A DNA stretch of 64,000 nt from Ferrovibrio terrae_A (GCF_943372915.1 NZ_CALSAN010000018.1:1-64000); one strand, 5' to 3'. Counted from the stretch's first letter, positions 15,713-27,771 are shown. The notes: generated by a model not told the origin, from the letters alone. Numbers and translations are program-made.

Positions 15713-16930
15713 TCAACGCGATTGAAGATTTTTACCTGTGCGGATGAGTGCGAGCGGACCAATCAGCGCACCAATTCCCATGACCGCAAGGCCGATGCCC
15801 CAGGTCACCACGCTCTGACCGCCCGCCATATATTGCGCCGCATCCAGGGCGAAACCGACAAACAGCGGGCCCAGCACCGAAACACCGAAACCCAGCGCCG
15901 AATGCAACGCCATGGTTGAGGCGCGATGCTCAGGCTCGGCGGCGGCCATCATACCAGAGGTAAGCGAACCCGAATCACCGCAGATAAAGACGAAATAGAC
16001 CGCGCTGAACAGCAGCACGGCCCAGACCGGCAGCCAGGCAGTAAAACCAAACGCCAGCCCCATCACCGCCGAGATGGTCATGATGCCGACCAGGGCGCGG
16101 CGGCGACCGATCTTGAGCGCCAGTTCGTTACCCAGCAGACTGGCCGGCAGGCCGATCAGGGTGACCAGCGCTGCCAGCACGGTGGCACTGGGCAACACGG
16201 CCGACACGGATGGGTCGCGCGCCAGCACGAAGACAAGGAAAGCCGTGATCCAGGCGCGCATGGCGGTGAGTTCAAAGCCATGAGCGGCATAGCCGATGAT
16301 ATAGCCCATGGCATCACGGTTGCGCAGCACCGGCCGCAGGGCGAAGCCACGCTCGGCCTTGTCCTTGACCGGCGGCACATGCGGCGCCAGCAGCCACCAG
16401 GCCAGCAGGCCGGCGATCAGGCTTAAGCCACCCACCACGGCAAAGCTCCAGCGCCAGCCAAAGGATTCGGCCAGCAGGCCGGTGACGGTGAAGCTTGCCG
16501 CAACGGCAATCGAATAGCTGGCGGTGTAGAAGGTAACAGCGCGACTCTGTTCGCCGCCCTGCAGCCGGTCGGTGAGCGCACGCAGGCCGGGCATATAGAT
16601 CGCAGCCTGGCCCACACCGCCGATGGCACGCAGGAAAAAGCCCGACCAGAAGCCATCGGCAAACAGGGCAAAACCCACAGTGCTGAGACCGGTGACCAGA
16701 GCACCACCAGCAAACACCAGCTTGGCGTCGAAGCGGTCGGTCAGCATCATCGCATGCGTGACCACCAGCATGTAGCCAAGGTAATAAACGCCGGCGATCC
16801 AGCCTGCCTCGGTGTTGCTTAAGCCCCAGGCGGCGATGAAATCCGGCATCAGGGCCGGAAAGCTGGCGATCGGCAGGATGGCGAGAACCTCGAGGGCCGC
16901 CAGCATAAAAATCAGGTTACGAGAGGACAT
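15713..16930 (-). CDS. Major facilitator superfamily transporter
   Basis: 405-residue inner-membrane carrier with about twelve hydrophobic segments. The N-terminal helix is NLIFMLAALEVLAILPIASFPALMP. The MFS loop 2-3 signature is partly preserved (MLTDRFDAKLVFAGGALVTGLS). The second half includes a basic loop GNELALKIGRRRALVGIMT. Overall it resembles drug or metabolite efflux carriers of the NarK/YfcJ-like kind, but I cannot assign a substrate. It is first in a leftward group with the small CxxC protein and the M20 amidohydrolase, so import or export of an acylated amino compound is a possible joint role. Confidence 0.85.
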   Translation of the reverse strand: MSSRNLIFMLAALEVLAILPIASFPALMPDFIAAWGLSNTEAGWIAGVYYLGYMLVVTHAMMLTDRFDAKLVFAGGALVTGLSTVGFALFADGFWSGFFLRAIGGVGQAAIYMPGLRALTDRLQGGEQSRAVTFYTASYSIAVAASFTVTGLLAESFGWRWSFAVVGGLSLIAGLLAWWLLAPHVPPVKDKAERGFALRPVLRNRDAMGYIIGYAAHGFELTAMRAWITAFLVFVLARDPSVSAVLPSATVLAALVTLIGLPASLLGNELALKIGRRRALVGIMTISAVMGLAFGFTAWLPVWAVLLFSAVYFVFICGDSGSLTSGMMAAAEPEHRASTMALHSALGFGVSVLGPLFVGFALDAAQYMAGGQSVVTWGIGLAVMGIGALIGPLALIRTGKNLQSR

Positions 16931-17073
16931 CAGACCGGAATTGGCTTGAGGGTGTCAGGGGTTATCACGCAGTATTCACCCATCTTGCGCCCACTGCCAG
17001 AGTATCGTCACATTCCTCCGCGATAACTGACAGACTCGTCCAGCCAAACTGGCCTTCAGAACCAGGATCCGTC

Positions 17074-18468
17074 ATGCCACAGAATTTCCAGTTCCGCCCG
17101 TCCCGCCGCAGCTTCCTGGCCGGCACCGCCGCCCTTGGCCTCACGCCGCTGCTGGCCTGCGCACCGCGCCCACAGGATGCCGCCGTCGCCGTGCCGCAGT
17201 TCGATACTTATCCGCCTGTGATCTTCGTACACGGCAATGGCGATACAGCGGCTTTGTGGCATACCAGCATCTGGCGCTGGGAAAGCAACGGCTTCCCCGA
17301 CAAACGGCTGTTCGCGGTCGATTTCCCCTATCCGCTGGCGCGCAGCAACGATGCTGAATACCAGGCTGGCCGCTCTTCGACGCAGGACCAGTTCGAACAG
17401 CTTTCGGTGGCTGTGCAGGCTGCCCTGCGCCAGACCGGCGCCGGCCGCGTTGCCCTGGTCGGCTCATCGCGCGGCGGCAATGCGATCCGGAATTATCTCA
17501 AGAACGGCCCCGGTCCCGCCTATGTCAGCCACGCCGTGCTCTGCGGCACGCCCAACCATGGCGTGATTGTCTCGAATGACAAGCTGGTCGGCAGCGAATT
17601 CAACGGTGCCGCGCCATTCCTGCGCCGGCTCAACGATGGTCTGGAGACCGTGCCGGGCGTGCAATGGATGACCACACGCAGCGATGCCTTCGACAAATTC
17701 GCACAGCCCGATGGCGCCGGCATCGGCATGCCGGGCACGCCGACCGGCGTGACGGCCGATGGACCCGCCCTCGCTGGTGCCAAGAATATCGTGCTGCCCG
17801 GCCTCGACCATCGCGAGGTGGCCTTCCACGAAAAGGCCTTTGCCGCGACCTGGGACTTCATCATCGGTAGCCCGCCGGCCACCACCAAGATCCTGCCCGA
17901 AAGCAATCCGGTGCTGAACGGCAAGGTCAATGGTATGGCGCGCGGCGTGCCGACCAACCTGCCGGTGGAAGGCGCCACGGTTGAAATCTGGGAGACCAAC
18001 CCGCAGACCGGCGCGCGCCTGCGCAGCGCAGCGTCGCATCGCAAGGTCACCGGCGCCGATGGCTACTGGGGTCCGTTCCAGGCGAGCCCGACGGCGACCT
18101 ATGAATTCGTGCTGAGCGTGCCCAGCCAGACCACCACGCATATCTATCGTTCGCCATTCCCGCGTTCGTCGGCGCATATCCATCTGCGCACCGCCGTGGT
18201 GGCCGACCGCGACCGCCAGGCCGGTTCGATCGTCACCATCAGCCGGCCGCGCGGCTATTTCGGCCCGGGTCGAGACATCGTCACCTTCGACGGCCAGCCG
18301 GCGCCGGGTATTCCCGCCGGCGTGCCGACCAATTCGACCTCGACGCTGGCAATTCCGCGCGGCACGGCGCAGCGCACCGTGGTATGCCGCTGCAACGACG
18401 AAACCATCGCCGTGCAGAGCTGGGCAGCGACCGATGACCGCGCGGTGATTGCGGAGCTGCATTACTAG
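17074..18468 (+). CDS. Tat-exported alpha/beta hydrolase with C-terminal beta domain
   Basis: 464 residues. The N-terminus has a twin-arginine signal (SRRSFLAGTAALGL) ending at LLACAP, so the protein may also be lipidated at that Cys. The hydrolase domain (about 45-270) has the oxyanion region FVHGNGDTAALW, the nucleophile Ser in LVGSSRGGNA and a His in LPGLDHRE. From about residue 285 there is a second, beta-rich domain (GATVEIWETNPQTGARLRS and following) that looks like a carboxypeptidase-regulatory or transthyretin-like fold. An extracytoplasmic esterase, lipase or polyhydroxyalkanoate-type depolymerase is likely. It is divergent from the MFS gene across 143 bases. Confidence 0.78.
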   Translation: MPQNFQFRPSRRSFLAGTAALGLTPLLACAPRPQDAAVAVPQFDTYPPVIFVHGNGDTAALWHTSIWRWESNGFPDKRLFAVDFPYPLARSNDAEYQAGRSSTQDQFEQLSVAVQAALRQTGAGRVALVGSSRGGNAIRNYLKNGPGPAYVSHAVLCGTPNHGVIVSNDKLVGSEFNGAAPFLRRLNDGLETVPGVQWMTTRSDAFDKFAQPDGAGIGMPGTPTGVTADGPALAGAKNIVLPGLDHREVAFHEKAFAATWDFIIGSPPATTKILPESNPVLNGKVNGMARGVPTNLPVEGATVEIWETNPQTGARLRSAASHRKVTGADGYWGPFQASPTATYEFVLSVPSQTTTHIYRSPFPRSSAHIHLRTAVVADRDRQAGSIVTISRPRGYFGPGRDIVTFDGQPAPGIPAGVPTNSTSTLAIPRGTAQRTVVCRCNDETIAVQSWAATDDRAVIAELHY

Positions 18469-18474
18469 GGCGCC

Positions 18475-19386
18475 TTACTTGGGGCTGCCTTGCTGGGGTG
18501 ATCTGCCCTTGCGAATCAGCAGCAGACCACCGGCCACGATCAGCGCCGTGCCGGTCCAGGCCATCAGGCTGGGCAGGGTGCCGAACACCGCCCAGCCGAT
18601 CAGCGCGGCGAAGGCCACCGAACTGTAGGTGAATGGCGCCAGCCAGGCTGCATCGGCCAGGCGGTAGGCGCGCACATTGCACATCTGGCCGAAGATCGCC
18701 ATCGGCCCGATCAGGCAGAGCGCCGCCAGCGTCAACGGTTCGACCGGAACCCACAGAAACAGCATCGCGCCGCCCAGGATCACGGAGGCAAAGCCGTTCA
18801 CATGCAGCAGCATGGACAGCATGCTCTCATGGCGCGACAGCACCTTGATCAGGATCACCTCGCAGGCGGTGAGGAAGGCGCCGGCCAGTACGGCCAGCGG
18901 CGCCCAGGCATGACTGAGCGGATCGGGCGCCACGGCAAACCCGGTGTTGCCCCGCACGATCACCAGCGCGCCCAGCACGCAGAGCAGGCCGGCGATGCCC
19001 TGCATCAGCACGATACGCTCGCGCAGCAGCAGCACGGCCAGCCCCATGGTAAAAACACCCTGCAGCAGCGCGAGCGCCGAAGCATCGGCCAGCGGCATAT
19101 GGGTCGCACCCCAGATCGAGCAGGCACCGCCGCCGACACCGCAAAACGCACGCAGCAGATGCAGGTGCCGTCGCCCGCCAGCCAGAAGGGTCTTCAATGG
19201 CTGGCGCTGGGCAGCGGCAATCCCGCTGACCGTGACAAAACCGCTGACATAGCGGATGAAGACGATCTGGATCGCCGGCACCAGGCCGCCGGTCAGCTTG
19301 CCCGAGGCATAAAGCAGCGAGAAGGCGAAGGCGGCGCCCAGCACCCAGAGCGCCGCGGCGGCTTTTGATTCGAGACGCGGGATCAT
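18475..19386 (-). CDS. EamA/DMT family transporter
   Basis: 303-residue inner-membrane protein with ten hydrophobic segments in two EamA repeats. The first repeat starts AAAALWVLGAAFAFSLLYASGKL. Motifs such as ALALLQGVFTMGLAVLLLRERI at the end of the first repeat and WLAPFTYSSVAFAALIGWAVFG in the second are typical of drug/metabolite exporters. Substrate unknown. It converges with the Tat hydrolase (six bases between stops). It lies downstream of the lpd terminator, so it should have its own promoter around 19390-19400, or be read from residual lpd transcription. Confidence 0.86.
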   Translation of the reverse strand: MIPRLESKAAAALWVLGAAFAFSLLYASGKLTGGLVPAIQIVFIRYVSGFVTVSGIAAAQRQPLKTLLAGGRRHLHLLRAFCGVGGGACSIWGATHMPLADASALALLQGVFTMGLAVLLLRERIVLMQGIAGLLCVLGALVIVRGNTGFAVAPDPLSHAWAPLAVLAGAFLTACEVILIKVLSRHESMLSMLLHVNGFASVILGGAMLFLWVPVEPLTLAALCLIGPMAIFGQMCNVRAYRLADAAWLAPFTYSSVAFAALIGWAVFGTLPSLMAWTGTALIVAGGLLLIRKGRSPQQGSPK

Positions 19387-19401
19387 CGGTCTATCATGAA
19401 T

Positions 19402-19428
19402 GAAAAAGGGCGGCTGTGAAGCCGCCCC
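19402..19428 (-). terminator. Intrinsic terminator after lpd
   Basis: GGGCGGCT (19408-19415) and AGCCGCCC (19420-19427) form a perfect 8-bp stem with a four-base loop. On the minus strand it is followed directly by TTTTT. It lies 23 bases past the lpd stop and should end the suc/lpd transcript. Confidence 0.8.
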
Positions 19429-19450
19429 TTATGACCGACATGCGGCCCGG

Positions 19451-20854
<1,404 letters not shown>

Positions 20855-20874
20855 TAGGATAATCCTCCGGAAAC

Positions 20875-21189
20875 CTATAGCGGCAGCGGGGCATAAAGCC
20901 GGCCACCGGCAACATTCATGGTTCTCACCGACTGGCTGCCAGCCAGCATGCCGCTGGCCACCAGATCTTCCAGAATTTCATGATAGACCGGTGAGGTCTT
21001 AACTGCGTCGATGGCAGTGATGTCACGCCAGTAGCTGACTGTGCGCCACTGTTCTGCGTCATAGTTGAACATGCAGCCCAGGCAGCCATCCTGATCGCGG
21101 AAAAAAGGCTCAAGGCGGTCGCGAGCGAATTCGATGAAATCGTCCAGGCGAGTGGCGTCGTAACCCGAAATCCACACCCGGACGATCAT
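20875..21189 (-). CDS. Small ABM-like (dimeric alpha+beta barrel) protein
   Basis: 104 residues. The pattern MIVRVWISGYDATRLDDFIEFARDRLEPFFRDQDGCLGCMFN followed by YWRDITAIDAVKTSPVYHEI resembles the antibiotic-biosynthesis-monooxygenase (ABM) or Dabb-type ferredoxin-like fold. Members act as small monooxygenases, isomerases or heme degraders. A CxxC pair (Cys36, Cys39) is present. No catalytic motif allows a specific assignment. It is packed between sucB (17 bases) and lpd (20 bases) on the same strand, so it must be co-expressed with the 2-oxoglutarate dehydrogenase complex. This is not a usual member of that operon. Confidence 0.7.
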   Translation of the reverse strand: MIVRVWISGYDATRLDDFIEFARDRLEPFFRDQDGCLGCMFNYDAEQWRTVSYWRDITAIDAVKTSPVYHEILEDLVASGMLAGSQSVRTMNVAGGRLYAPLPL

Positions 21190-21206
21190 CGCCCACCCGC
21201 TTTCTT

Positions 21207-22427
21207 TTACATCTCAAACAGCAGGCGCTGCGGATCCTCGAGGCATTCCTTGACGCGCACGAGGAAGCTGACCGCCTCGCGGCCGTCGACGATGCGATGA
21301 TCGTAGGTCAGTGCCACATACATCATCGGACGGATCACGACCTGACCATTGATCGCCATCGGGCGGTCCTGGATCTTGTGCATGCCCAGGATGGCCGACT
21401 GTGGCGGATTGATGATCGGAGTCGACATCAGCGAACCGAACACGCCGCCATTGGTGATGCTGAAGCTGCCGCCCTGCAGTTCGTCGATACCGAGCTTACC
21501 GTCACGGGCGCGCTTGCCCATGTCGGAAATGGTCTTCTCGATGCCGGCAAACGACAGGTGATCGGCATCGCGGATCACCGGCACGACCAGACCGGTCGGG
21601 GTGGAAACGGCGCAGCCGATGTTGAAGTAGTTCTTGAAGACGATCTCGTCGCCTTCGATCTCGGCATTCACCGCCGGGAATTCGCGCAAGGCCTGAACGC
21701 AAGCCTTGACGAAGAAGGACATGAAGCCCAGCCGCACGCCGTGCTTCTTCTCGAACTGGTCGACATACTGCTTGCGGGCAGCCATCAGCGCCGTCATGTC
21801 CACTTCGTTGAAGGTGGTCAGCAGGGCCGCAGTGTTCTGGGCTTCCTTCAGGCGGCGGGCGATCACCTGGCGCAGCTTGGACATGCGCTGGCGTTCCTCG
21901 CGGTCGCCATTGGCACGCGGGCCGGCCGGTACCGACGGCTTGGCGGCAGCCGCCGTGGTGCCGCTGGCCAGCAGGTCCATGACATCGCCCTTGGTGACGC
22001 GGCCATCGCGGCCCGAGCCGGCGACCCCCGCAACATTGACATTCTTCTCCGCCGCCAGCTTGGCAGCGGCCGGCAGAGCCTGGCCGGCCGCGGGCGCGGC
22101 AGCAGCCGGGGCCGCAGCGGGCTTCGGCGCGGCGGCGGGGGCAGCAGCGGGTGCAGCAGCCGGTTTGGCAGCGGGCTTCGCGGCGCCGGTACCGGCAGTC
22201 AGGGTCGCCAGCAGATCGCCGACCTGCACCGTGGCGCCTTCAGCGGCAAGAATCTCACCCAGCGTACCGGCTTCCGGCGCGTTGACCTCGACGGTCACCT
22301 TGTCGGTCTCCAGCTCGACCAGCAGCTGGTCGCGGGCAACACTGTCACCGGCCTTGGCCGACCATTTGCCGACAGTGGCTTCGGAGATCGATTCCGCCAG
22401 TTGCGGGACGCGAATTTCGACTGCCAT
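21207..22427 (-). CDS. sucB: 2-oxoglutarate dehydrogenase E2, dihydrolipoyl succinyltransferase
   Basis: 406-residue core enzyme of the 2-oxoglutarate dehydrogenase complex. The lipoyl domain (1-75) carries the modified Lys in ELETDKVTVEV. An Ala/Pro-rich flexible linker (about 80-115, many AAP repeats) follows. The E3/E1-binding domain is AAKLAAEKNVNVAGVAGSG. The catalytic domain ends with the acyltransferase signature YDHRIVDGREAVSFL, with the catalytic His and Asp. It lies 54 bases after sucA on the same strand. All domains are intact. Confidence 0.97.
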   Translation of the reverse strand: MAVEIRVPQLAESISEATVGKWSAKAGDSVARDQLLVELETDKVTVEVNAPEAGTLGEILAAEGATVQVGDLLATLTAGTGAAKPAAKPAAAPAAAPAAAPKPAAAPAAAAPAAGQALPAAAKLAAEKNVNVAGVAGSGRDGRVTKGDVMDLLASGTTAAAAKPSVPAGPRANGDREERQRMSKLRQVIARRLKEAQNTAALLTTFNEVDMTALMAARKQYVDQFEKKHGVRLGFMSFFVKACVQALREFPAVNAEIEGDEIVFKNYFNIGCAVSTPTGLVVPVIRDADHLSFAGIEKTISDMGKRARDGKLGIDELQGGSFSITNGGVFGSLMSTPIINPPQSAILGMHKIQDRPMAINGQVVIRPMMYVALTYDHRIVDGREAVSFLVRVKECLEDPQRLLFEM

Positions 22428-22481
22428 GGTTACTTTCCTTATCCTTAAAAACGCCCCTCGAAACCTTCGTGACCCTGCGGT

Positions 22482-25361
22482 TTACGCCGTCAGGGCATCG
22501 TCGACCAGCTTGGCCTGCTGCTGGTTATGCTTGCTCATCAGGCCGGTGGCCGGCGAAGCGGCTTCCATGCGACCAGCATAGACCGGACGCTTCACCTTGC
22601 CGCCCAGCTCGGTCAGCACCGCCTCGACATGCGGCTCGATGAAGCTCCAGGCGCCCATGTTCTTCGGCTCTTCCTGGCACCACACCACCGTCTTGGCGTT
22701 CTTGTAGCGGCTCAGTTCGGTGATCAGCGCCTTGTGCGGGAACGGATAGAGCTGCTCGACCCGCAGAATCACGGTGTCTTTCATCTCGCGCTTCTGGCGT
22801 TCCTCGAACAGGTCGTAATAGACCTTGCCGGTGCACAGGATGACACGCTTGATCTTGGCATCGTCATGCGGTGCATCGTCCCACAGCACGCGGTGGAAGG
22901 TCGAACCCGGACCCATCTCGGTCAGCTTCGACACCGCCAGCTTGTGCCGCAGCAGCGACTTCGGCGTCATCAGGATCAGCGGCTTGCGGAACTTGCGGTT
23001 CACCTGCCGGCGCAGGATGTGGAAATAGTTGGCCGGCGTGGTGCAGTTCGCCACCTGCATGTTGTCTTCGGCACAGAGCTGCAGATAACGCTCCAGGCGG
23101 GCCGAGCTATGCTCCGGGCCCTGGCCTTCGTAGCCATGCGGCAGCAGAACCGCCAGGCCAGACATGCGCATCCATTTGGCTTCGCCCGACGAGATGAACT
23201 GGTCGAACACCACCTGGGCGCCATTGGCGAAATCGCCGAACTGGCCTTCCCACATCACCAGCGCATTCGGCTCCGCCAGGCTGTAGCCATATTCGTAACC
23301 CAGCACGGCGACTTCCGACAGCAGACTGTCGATCACCTCGTAATGGGCGGCCTTTTCGTCGATATGGTTGAGCGGCACATAGCGCTCTTCGGTCTGCTGG
23401 TCATGCCAGACGCTATGGCGCTGGCTGAAGGTGCCGCGACCGCAATCCTGGCCCGACAGGCGCACACCGAAGCCTTCCAGCTGCAGCGAGCCGAAGGCGA
23501 GCGCCTCAGCGGTCGCCCAGTCGATGCCCTCGCCCGCCTCGATGGCGGCGCGACGGTTGGCGGTGTTGCGCGCCAGCGTCTTGTGGATATTGAAACCGTC
23601 CGGCACGGCGGTAATCGCCATACCGACCTTCTTCAGGGTCTCGATCGCGACACCGGTGGTGCCACGGCGCTCATCGCCTGAAGCCTGCTCAAGACCGGCC
23701 CACTTGCCTTCCAGCCAGTCGGCCTTGTTCGGCTTGAAGGATTTCGAGGCTTCCAGCTCCTCTTCCAGGCGGTTCTGGAAATCGGTCACCATCGCCTCGG
23801 CCTCGGCCTCGGTCAGCGTGCCTTCATCGACCAGACGCTTGGCGTAAATCTGCCGCGTGGTCGGATGCGTGGCGATCGTGCGGTACATGATCGGCTGGGT
23901 GAAGGACGGATCATCGGTCTCGTTATGGCCGTGGCGGCGATAACAGAACAGATCGATCACCACATCCTTCTTGAACTGCTGACGGAACTCGATGGCGATC
24001 TTGGCCACATGCGTCACGGCTTCCGGATCGTCGCCGTTCACATGGAAGATCGGCGCCTGCACCACCTTCGCTCCATCCGACGGATAGGGCGATGAGCGCG
24101 AGTAGGACGGATTGGTGGTGAAACCGATCTGGTTGTTGACGATGATGTGGATAGTACCGCCGGTGCGATAGCCGCGAAGTTCGCTAAGCGCGAAGCATTC
24201 CGCCACCACGCCCTGGCCGGCAAAGGCCGCATCGCCATGCAGCAGCACGGTCAGCACCGAGCCGCGCTCGGTATCGCCCCACTGGGTCTGTTTGGCGCGT
24301 GCCTTGCCCAGGCAAACCGGATTGATGATCTCCAGATGCGACGGATTGGCCGCCATCGAAAGATGCACCTTGTTGCCATCGAACTCACGATCCGACGACA
24401 CGCCGAGATGATACTTCACGTCGCCCGAACCCTGGAAATCGTCCGGGTGGTAGGCCATGCCCTTGAATTCGGTGAAGATGGCGCGATAGGGCTTGGCCAT
24501 CACATTGGCGAGCAGGTTGAGACGGCCGCGATGCGGCATGCCCAACTCGATATCGCGCACGCCAAGCTGGCCGCCGCGCTTGATGATGGCTTCCATCGCC
24601 GGAACCAGCGCTTCGCCGCCTTCCAAACCAAATCGCTTGGTGCCGGTGAACTTCATGTGGCAGAAGCGCTCGAAAATCTCGCCTTCCACCAGTTTGTTCA
24701 GGATCGCCTTCTTGCCCTGAGGCGTGAACTGCACTTCCTTGTCGCGGCCTTCGATGCGCGACTGGATCCAGGCCTTCTGCTCAGGATGATAGATGTGCAT
24801 GAACTCGACGCCGATGGTCGAGCAATAGGTACGGCGCAGGATCTGCAGGATCTCGCGCAGCGTGGCGCTCTCCAGACCCAGCATGTTGTCGATGAAGATC
24901 TGCCGGTCCATGTCGGCTTCGGTGAAGCCGTAGGATTGCGGCTCCAGTTCCGGATGCGCGCCCGGCGCCTGAATGCCAAGCGGATCCAGGTTGGCCATCA
25001 AGTGGCCGCGGATACGATAGTTGCGGATCAGCATGGCCGCGCGGATGGTATCCAGCGCAGCCGAACGGGCGTCGGCTGGCGAGGCGCCGCCCTTGGCCGC
25101 ACGGTCGGCGGACTTGGCCGCCTTGCCCTGCGGACCGAGCAGACCCTCATCCTCCATCGGCACCAGCACGGTGGCCGGCGCCCAGGAGGGACGACTCAGC
25201 GCCTGCTTTGGCTGACTGAAGTCGTCGCCCAGTGCCTCGAAGAACTGCTTCCAGGAAGCATCGACGCTGTCGGGGTTGGCTACGTACTTGGCGTACAACT
25301 CCTCGACAAAGGTGCTGTTGCCACCATAGAGGAATTGCGTGCGTTCAAGCTGCGCCGTCAT
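22482..25361 (-). CDS. sucA: 2-oxoglutarate dehydrogenase E1
   Basis: 959-residue thiamine-diphosphate enzyme that decarboxylates 2-oxoglutarate and succinylates the E2 lipoyl group. The N-terminal E2-binding part starts TQFLYGGNSTFVEELYAKY. The substrate-binding region is GMPHRGRLNLLANV. The ThDP/Mg region is HGDAAFAGQGVVAE with NNQIGFTT, and the C-terminal transketolase-like domain contains LPHGYEGQGPEHSSARLERYL. Length is normal for SucA. The gap of 48 bases after sucD and the shared strand place it in the operon sucC-sucD-sucA-sucB-ABM-lpd. Confidence 0.97.
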   Translation of the reverse strand: MTAQLERTQFLYGGNSTFVEELYAKYVANPDSVDASWKQFFEALGDDFSQPKQALSRPSWAPATVLVPMEDEGLLGPQGKAAKSADRAAKGGASPADARSAALDTIRAAMLIRNYRIRGHLMANLDPLGIQAPGAHPELEPQSYGFTEADMDRQIFIDNMLGLESATLREILQILRRTYCSTIGVEFMHIYHPEQKAWIQSRIEGRDKEVQFTPQGKKAILNKLVEGEIFERFCHMKFTGTKRFGLEGGEALVPAMEAIIKRGGQLGVRDIELGMPHRGRLNLLANVMAKPYRAIFTEFKGMAYHPDDFQGSGDVKYHLGVSSDREFDGNKVHLSMAANPSHLEIINPVCLGKARAKQTQWGDTERGSVLTVLLHGDAAFAGQGVVAECFALSELRGYRTGGTIHIIVNNQIGFTTNPSYSRSSPYPSDGAKVVQAPIFHVNGDDPEAVTHVAKIAIEFRQQFKKDVVIDLFCYRRHGHNETDDPSFTQPIMYRTIATHPTTRQIYAKRLVDEGTLTEAEAEAMVTDFQNRLEEELEASKSFKPNKADWLEGKWAGLEQASGDERRGTTGVAIETLKKVGMAITAVPDGFNIHKTLARNTANRRAAIEAGEGIDWATAEALAFGSLQLEGFGVRLSGQDCGRGTFSQRHSVWHDQQTEERYVPLNHIDEKAAHYEVIDSLLSEVAVLGYEYGYSLAEPNALVMWEGQFGDFANGAQVVFDQFISSGEAKWMRMSGLAVLLPHGYEGQGPEHSSARLERYLQLCAEDNMQVANCTTPANYFHILRRQVNRKFRKPLILMTPKSLLRHKLAVSKLTEMGPGSTFHRVLWDDAPHDDAKIKRVILCTGKVYYDLFEERQKREMKDTVILRVEQLYPFPHKALITELSRYKNAKTVVWCQEEPKNMGAWSFIEPHVEAVLTELGGKVKRPVYAGRMEAASPATGLMSKHNQQQAKLVDDALTA

Positions 25362-25409
25362 CGATGTCGTGGCGCCGCTTGTTGGCCGGCGCCGCCCTCT
25401 GTTTTCCTG

Positions 25410-26288
25410 TTACTTACCGTTCAACAGTTCAACCAGGGTGGTGCCGAGCGCTGCCGGGCTTTCCGAGACTCGGATGCCGGCCGATCGCATGGCCTCCAAC
25501 TTGGTATTCGCATCGCCCTTGCCGCCCGAGATGATGGCGCCAGCATGACCCATGCGGCGCCCCGGAGGCGCGGTACGACCGGCGATGAAACCCACCGTCG
25601 GCTTCTTGATCTTGGACTTCATCAGGAACTCGGCAGCCTCTTCCTCGGCGCTGCCGCCGATTTCGCCGATCATGATGATGCACTCGGTTTCCTTGTCGCC
25701 AAGGAAGAGATCGAGCGCGTCGATGAAATTGGTGCCATTGACCGGGTCGCCACCGATGCCGATGCAGGTGGTCTGGCCCAGGCCGGCCGCCGTGGTCTGC
25801 GCCACGGCTTCATAGGTCAGCGTGCCGGAGCGCGACACGATGCCGACCTTGCCGCGGCGATGGATATGGCCCGGCATGATGCCGATCTTGCATTCGCCCG
25901 GCGTGATGACACCCGGGCAGTTCGGACCGATCAGGCGGGTCCGGGAACCGGTGAGCGCGCGCTTGACCTTGACCATGTCGAGCACCGGGATGCCTTCGGT
26001 GATGCAGACCACCAGCGGAATCTCGGCCTCGATGGCTTCCATGATCGAGTCGGCCGCGAACGGCGGCGGCACATAGATCACGGAGGCGTTGGCGCCGGTC
26101 TTTTCCACGGCATCGGCCACGGTGTTGAACACCGGCAGACCGATATGGGTGGTGCCGCCCTTACCCGGGGTGACGCCGCCGACCATTTTGGTACCGTAGG
26201 CAATCGCCTGTTCGCTGTGGAAGGTGCCCTGGCTGCCAGTGATGCCCTGGCAGATCACCTTGGTGTCCTTATTGACGAGAACAGCCAT
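25410..26288 (-). CDS. sucD: Succinyl-CoA synthetase subunit alpha
   Basis: 292 residues. It carries the CoA-binding domain (MAVLVNKDTKVICQGITGSQG) and the ligase domain with the phosphorylated active-site His in GHAGAIISGGKG. With SucC it makes ATP (or GTP) from succinyl-CoA in the TCA cycle. VGGVTPGKGG and IGPNCPGVITPGECKIGIMPG are typical family segments. Its start codon follows the sucC stop with no gap, which suggests translational coupling and equal subunit output. Confidence 0.97.
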   Translation of the reverse strand: MAVLVNKDTKVICQGITGSQGTFHSEQAIAYGTKMVGGVTPGKGGTTHIGLPVFNTVADAVEKTGANASVIYVPPPFAADSIMEAIEAEIPLVVCITEGIPVLDMVKVKRALTGSRTRLIGPNCPGVITPGECKIGIMPGHIHRRGKVGIVSRSGTLTYEAVAQTTAAGLGQTTCIGIGGDPVNGTNFIDALDLFLGDKETECIIMIGEIGGSAEEEAAEFLMKSKIKKPTVGFIAGRTAPPGRRMGHAGAIISGGKGDANTKLEAMRSAGIRVSESPAALGTTLVELLNGK

Positions 26289-27458
<1,170 letters not shown>

Positions 27459-27771
27459 GCTGACCTACGGGTTTTAAAACCGGCGCGAAAAGCCCCGGTT
27501 TCTCTGATTGCCGTTCGGGGCCGAGGTTATAGCAGCCTTCGGAAAGGCCGCAACCGCCGCGCCGCCGGAAATTCAGGTTTTTGGACGAAAGTTCACAGAC
27601 TTGCGCCTGATCTCGCCGCTCCCGGGACTGTGGAATTCCCGCCTCGGGGCCAGGGCGCCGTGGACGGTAGCTGCCGTTACGGCATGTGCCCATACCGCCG
27701 GTAGCGCTGGCCCCCGGAATGGGGTCGGAAACAGGGTCCGTGAACGGACCAGAATTACACTGGTAACCGGG
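27459..27771. other. Non-coding gap between sucC and lolA-like gene
   Basis: 313 bases without a convincing gene. On the minus strand it holds the probable suc promoter (27526-27553). Next to the lolA-like stop are two perfect hairpins: GGTCCG/CGGACC (27735-27740 and 27745-27750, four-base loop) and GGTAACC/GGTTACC (27762-27768 and 27770-27776). Neither hairpin is followed by a T-run. They may mark the 3' end of the lolA-like transcript. Apparent reading frames here lack a start with Shine-Dalgarno and family resemblance. Confidence 0.5.
27526..27553 (-). promoter_or_regulatory. Probable sigma-70 promoter of the suc operon
   Basis: On the minus strand, TTGCGG (27553-27548) is followed after 16 bases by TATAAC (27531-27526). 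Transcription would begin near 27518 and give a leader of about 60 bases before sucC. The match is good for an alphaproteobacterial housekeeping promoter but is untested. Confidence 0.45.
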
